DNA from: Folioceros fuciformis
Taxonomy: Eukaryota; Anthocerotophyta; Anthocerotopsida; Anthocerotales
Assembly: GCA_049999805.1 (NCBI GenBank)
Contig: JBNGIO010005990.1
Location: 1-22,449, forward strand
Direction of reading: 5' to 3'
Length of the DNA stretch: 22,449 nt
The position numbers and the translations under genes were made by a program. The notes below the pieces were generated by a model that worked only from the letters and a program-made list of their open reading frames with translations, had not been told where the DNA came from and searched no databases. Of this stretch, positions 18,217 to 22,449 are shown in pieces; positions within the stretch are counted from its first letter, which is position 1, and each line of letters opens with the position of its first letter.

Positions 18217-18552
18217 TGATTATGGCAAAGCTAATGTCGAGAACTACAAAAGTTCTTACTCTTAGCCTATGTGGAGATTGTTTAGGTGGCAAAAAGTTCA
18301 GCTACTTTAATATTCACAAGTGTCCATCACAAGCAGCAAGTCCTTTCTCTTCTAATTGCACTATGCTTCCCTAAGGCCGACACAACCATAAGCATGCAAT
18401 CCACAAACAATATTAAAACTAGAATTGGAACTACATTTGCTGGCTTTGATCATGGTGAGCTATTCACAGCATTACATTGCACTTTGTTGCTATCTACACC
18501 ATGTGCATCAAGCCTTGAATATACACTCCTAGCTTGTTGTGTGTAGCATGTT

Positions 18553-18565
18553 AAACCCTAAACCC
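18553..18565 (+). promoter_or_regulatory. Telo-box (AAACCCTAAACCC)
   Basis: A short interstitial telomere motif. In plants such boxes are found in promoters of ribosomal protein and cell-cycle genes and can recruit telomere-repeat binding factors. It lies about 700 bases upstream of TFIIF-alpha, so any link to that gene is uncertain. Confidence 0.4.
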
Positions 18566-19205
18566 AACGTTCGCCCACCAGCTATTTAATGGCATGAACC
18601 GAGAGGAGGATGGTGAGGAGGTAGTCATGTAAAGGCACTTATGTTTACTTAGTCTTCAGCACTTAACTTTGGATTAGCACTTGAATGAGTTTACAATGAC
18701 GCATAACTAGAATAGTTCTCTATCTACCTTTGTGCTTGGCCATCCTCAAACGTAATACACCTCTATGTCGTGATAGTCGAAGTGGTACACAATCCATAGT
18801 TTCATCAACACTTTTGTATATTGATAGTCAAAGGTGATACACAATCCACAAGTTTCTTGTAGTAGGAAACATATAGACATCCAACATCAGGAGAGATGAT
18901 TTCACCAAGATTTCTTGGAGCAACCAAGTTTCAATATTTTGTGCAATCTTTGCTTATTCTCTTTTCTCTTCTAGAGACAAGGAAAGTGATCCAAATGTTT
19001 TACCAATATCATATCGTTAATAAAGATTTCTAAACATGGTGTATTTTTTTAATAATATTGTTATATATAATTATTATTAATCTTAAAGTTTTTTAATATT
19101 TTGAATACCACTTAGTAGCTCTGTTATATTTAGTTTAAGGGGAGGGAACGGCTCAGAGTAATGATTGGCGCATTGGAAGTATCGATCCAAGCGACGGTCT
19201 TATTT

Positions 19206-19213
19206 TATAAATA
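19206..19213 (+). promoter_or_regulatory. TATA box (TATAAATA) of the TFIIF-alpha gene
   Basis: Perfect plant consensus TATAAATA, 56 bases upstream of the chosen ATG. It predicts a leader of only about 25-30 bases and supports that ATG as the true start. Confidence 0.6.
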
Positions 19214-19268
19214 CGTAGATAGGTAAGTGAGTAGGTCAAAGGTGGATTAATCCACTTCAATAGTTGAG

Positions 19269-21875
19269 ATGGTTGAGAGCTATGTGAAAGCTTCTGGTGA
19301 AGTTGTAAGTCCCAAAGGCGTTCCCAAGGCGGGTGGTAGACCAATGGCACGACCAGAGGCAAACGCAGCGCCTCTGGCCCCCGTGTGCAAGCGCTGCGGT
19401 AATGGAGGGGACGTGGGTATCACCAGCTGCCGGCACATGAAGCTGTGTATGGCCTGTGGGTATCATTTGGCCCAAGCCAAGGCGGCTTGCTCGGAATGCA
19501 GGACTCCGATTACAAGTCTCAATCAGGTGAGCAACTCGGCCGGCTTTGATTTTGCGTGCCTGCTGTCTCTGATGTGGAAGGCTTCATTCGCGGATTGGAC
19601 CGCTTGCAGGAGTATGAGGTGAAGTCCCTGGTAGCAAGCAACAAGCAGTTCTTGGTGGGGAGGTTTCTGCAAGGTCTGCCCAACTTGAGCAAAAAAAATC
19701 ATGCTGACCCGAAGTGGAACATGGAAAGGGACGGGCTGAACGGGCGCCAGCCTACTGAGACGTTGCGGGTACTAATTCTCTCCCTCCACGCTATTCTGGG
19801 TGGTGATGGCTGATGCCAAGATGCTGCAGAATGGTTGGGTTTTGGTTTTGCTGGTGTTGAATTGGATGTGTAAGCTGGTGGGGAGAGCTTGGCTGTGATG
19901 TGTGTTTGGTACGGTACGGAGAGGGGGACCTTATTTGGCAGATCTTTGGGTGCAGGAGAAGTTCAAGGGGAGGCCGTTTATGCTGGCGGATGATGTTGGT
20001 CAGCAGTCCTTTCAAGGCCAGTTGGAAGGAGGACAACAGGCTACATACTACCTGCTTCTGCATCATGGGAGAAATGTGGCGGCAACGCCAGTGCACTCCT
20101 GGCGAGTTGCTCGAGACTATCCCTTGCCCTGCCCTTCTTGCGTGTCTTTGTTTTCGTGAGGTGTGTGCTGTGGGATATGTTGTCAAGTGCACTGGTTGTT
20201 TGGTTTTGAAGGTACAACTTCCAGAAGGTGGCTCATTACAAACAGCTTACTCTTGAAGAAGCTGAAGAGCAAATGCGGAATCGAAGGAAAACAGCAGACG
20301 GATATCAGCGCTGGCTAATGAAGGCTTCCAGTACAGGTGCTGCAGCCTTCAATGACATGGAGAATATTGGAGGATCTGCAGGGGGTAGGTCCAGGAGAAA
20401 AGGGGGAGATGATGAGGACAATCCCGGGTCAGACAGAGGCGAGGAGGATGAAGACGAGGAGGAGGCGAGGAAGAATAGACTCGGAAAAAATAGGGGAGCA
20501 CAGACAGGTGAAGAGGATGGTGAAGAGCCTGCACGAGATCTGGACCTCGATGAGGAAGAGCCTGAGAAGGGTAAATGCTGAATTTCACCGAATTGCAAGT
20601 CTGCATAGGGTGCTGTTATCATTTGTATGTGTGCTGCTGCCTCTTTCGATACCGAGGTGACAGTGGTGCCTTGGGCTTGTGCTTAGGAGATGACTGGGAA
20701 CATGAGGAGACATTCACGGATGATGACGAGGCAGTGGGAAATGATCCTGAGGAAAGGGAAGATGTCAATCCTGAAGTGGGTGCGCCCCCAGAAATCAAAC
20801 AGGTGCATCGTTGAACTCCCTAAATGATTGAACAAACTGGAATTGTGTTTTGTATCTGTTTTTAACTGGATGTATTGGGCTGGCTTGTCATCTCATATCT
20901 GTAGGAAGAGGAGGACGAGGCAGAAGGTGAAGAGGGTGATCAGCAAGAAGGGGGTGGGCTCAGTCAATCTGGCAAGGAACTGAAGAAGCTTCTTGGCAAG
21001 TCGGGAGATTTAGATGATATGGATGGAGCAGAAGAAGAAGATGAAGATGATGATGTCGGTTCTTTCCACCATCCTGGGCAGTTCTTGCACTTGGTTATTT
21101 GGAACGTTTACTACCACTTCTCAGTTGTCGGAGTGCACTGAGGAGTATTCCTTGTTGCATGTTTTAACAGGGTCTGGAGACAGAGGAAATCGGAATGTCA
21201 CCTGTGCTGTTGCCATCCAAAAAAGTCAGCGTTAAAGAAGAGACGAAGGAAGCGACCGCCTCAAAAGCAGCTACCCCATCTCCAGCTCCTGCCCGTGTCA
21301 CACCTGCACCCAACGCGAAGGGAAAACGGAAGTCCACTGCAGATGATGGGAAACCTACCCCACCAGCAGGAAAGAGAGCCAAAGCAGAACAAACTGCGGT
21401 AATACTGATATTTTGTCAATCCTTACCAGCTCAACTGGAACAGACTGGGTTTTTTAGTTTCAGGTCATTCTGTACTCCGAGTCAACTCAACTCATTGTGG
21501 ATGCAGGCTGGAAAGGCGCCTGCTCCAACCATGAAGAAGGAGTCGCCCGCCAAACCAGTAGCTGGCCCTGGCGCTGGTGCCAAAGCTGGAGCACCCCTGT
21601 CCAAGGCTGCTATCATGGAGGAGGACATACGGACCATTCTTGCAGCTGGTCCTATTAAGAGTCACGAATTGGTGGCCAAGTTCAGGCAGAGACTGACCAC
21701 AAAAGAGGTAAATTCCCGACCCAGAAGTCATTAGTCCTATCGCAGCATTAGGATCATCTTGACACCCCGGGTGCCTTGTTGATGGAATCAGGATAAAACA
21801 ACTTTTGCGGACATTCTGAAGAAGATTTCTCGGATTCAGAAACAAGATGGCGGCAGCTTTATCGTGTTGAGATAA
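19269..21875 (+). CDS. RAP74: Transcription initiation factor IIF subunit alpha (TFIIF-alpha, RAP74)
   Basis: Nine exons: 19269-19526, 19610-19768, 19956-20101, 20212-20570, 20687-20802, 20905-21054, 21171-21398, 21507-21707 and 21792-21875, giving 566 residues. TFIIF-alpha binds RNA polymerase II with TFIIF-beta and promotes initiation and elongation. Residues 40-77 form a plant-style Cys/His finger (C40, C43, C54, H56, C60, C63, C74, C77). The dimerisation domain follows, with FQGQLEGGQQATYYLLLHH and YNFQKVAHYKQLTLEEAEE. Then come NRRKTADGYQRW, a highly acidic middle with DDWEHEETFTDDDEAVGNDP, the LKKLLGK motif, and a Lys/Pro/Ala-rich linker. The C-terminal winged helix spans about 500-566 (EEDIRTILAAGPIKSHELV to FIVLR) and in relatives binds the FCP1 phosphatase. 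Intron 3 (20102-20211) must use a GC donor (CCTG then GCGAGT) to restore SWYNFQKV; all other introns are GT-AG. Length is close to the Arabidopsis protein as I recall it. Confidence 0.95.
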
Positions 21876-22449
21876 GGTAGCCTCCTCCCTTGAGATGGGC
21901 TCTGACTATTTCCTTTGTTGATGCATATGTGTCCAGCGGAACTCAGAACCCACAATCAGTCTGAACAACCAAGCCCCAAAGGTGGTATTTACATCTAAGT
22001 TGCATGATAACCCAGCTGTAATAACGGGAACCATGACATCACTGTGGATCATGCGGACGGACCCGGGGCTAATGTGTTCAAGAAGAGGGTTTCTCTGACC
22101 AAATGCATACACGACGATTGTGGGTTGTGCTGGACATACATTTCCTCCCTCGCTGCTTTTGGGTTAATTTGCTTGAGATGAGGGGAATATTCAGGATTTG
22201 AGAGGAAACTAAATCCGTACGTGTACATGACGTATTTGAGGAACAGGTAGACAGGTCTCTCGTGTGTTCCGACCTTACGAGGTAACTGTGGATATTTTGA
22301 TCACGAGGGTGTCGTGTGAAATCTTAGTGCCCATAATCCTAGAAGTTAGTGGTGAGGTTCAGTTCTCTTTCTAGTACTAAGCAGACCTCAGCAAATAAGT
22401 TTTAGTGGGAGGCACAAGACGTTTCATACTTCGGTGAGGTGTATAATAT
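21876..22449. other. Downstream of TFIIF-alpha, nothing recognised
   Basis: Probably the 3' untranslated region followed by intergenic DNA. The only open frame is about 68 codons on the minus strand and has no domain. Confidence 0.5.

Larger units (their letters stand above)
17643..19205. other. AT-rich gene-poor island
   Basis: No gene is recognised. Open frames of 127 codons (17882-18265) and 86 codons (18286-18546) have no familiar domain. The island holds a 25-bp tandem duplication near 18167, a telo-box AAACCCTAAACCC at 18553-18565, and a loose direct repeat containing ACACAATCCA about 53 bases apart near 18786 and 18840. A very AT-rich stretch of mostly A and T covers 19020-19140. It may be decayed transposon sequence, but no terminal repeats or transposase were seen. 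Confidence 0.5.

Noticed and set aside
20305-20622. Minus-strand serine-rich 105-codon frame.
   Set aside because: It is the complement of the acidic Glu/Asp codons of TFIIF-alpha exon 4.

Overview
The window is nuclear DNA of a green plant (streptophyte). The evidence is the TTTAGGG telomere-type motif, spliceosomal introns in most genes, and plant-type protein families: a CCX exchanger, a plant p24-beta protein, plant USP domains and a plant-style TFIIF-alpha with an N-terminal Cys/His finger. Genes are compact, with introns mostly of 80-250 bases and GC-rich exons. This would fit a bryophyte, lycophyte or streptophyte alga as well as other plants, and I cannot name the species. Two runs of exactly 100 N are scaffold gaps.

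Layout. Bases 1-3750 hold no credible gene. They are a mosaic of tandem minisatellites with successive periods of 38 bp (carrying TTTAGGG units), about 68-71 bp, 23 bp, 53 bp and 21 bp, broken by the gaps. From 3750 to 8637 lie three minus-strand genes: an intronless RING-CH (RINGv) protein with a C-terminal membrane anchor, a six-exon NAD(P)-binding atypical SDR protein, and a four-exon p24-beta cargo receptor. The p24 gene is head-to-head with an intronless CCX cation/calcium exchanger (8820-10820, plus) across a gap of only 182 bases. A minus-strand protein with two USP domains (11076-12845) and a plus-strand histone H2A (13479-13979) form a second divergent pair. An alpha-tubulin gene (14394-16243, minus) converges on H2A. 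A poorly defined plus-strand coding region follows (about 16.9-17.6 kb), then an AT-rich gene-poor island (17.65-19.2 kb). The last gene is a nine-exon TFIIF-alpha/RAP74 gene (19269-21875, plus), followed by sequence with nothing I recognise.

The genes are mostly unrelated housekeeping functions: transcription, chromatin, cytoskeleton, early secretory traffic, ion transport, nucleotide or stress sensing, and ubiquitin ligation. I see no operon-like functional cluster. The observations most worth a second look are: (1) an alpha-tubulin that lacks both Lys40 and the C-terminal EEY/tyrosine tail; (2) two or three GC-AG introns among about 28 reconstructed introns; (3) a two-domain USP protein whose halves keep matching intron positions and an identical 119-nt exon length, with the second nucleotide-binding loop altered; (4) a complete RING-HC-like Cys/His pattern at the N-terminus of TFIIF-alpha. 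I did not find a mobile defence system, CRISPR array or clear new multi-gene system. Exon boundaries were worked out by hand from reading frame, splice dinucleotides and remembered family alignments, and no search was run.
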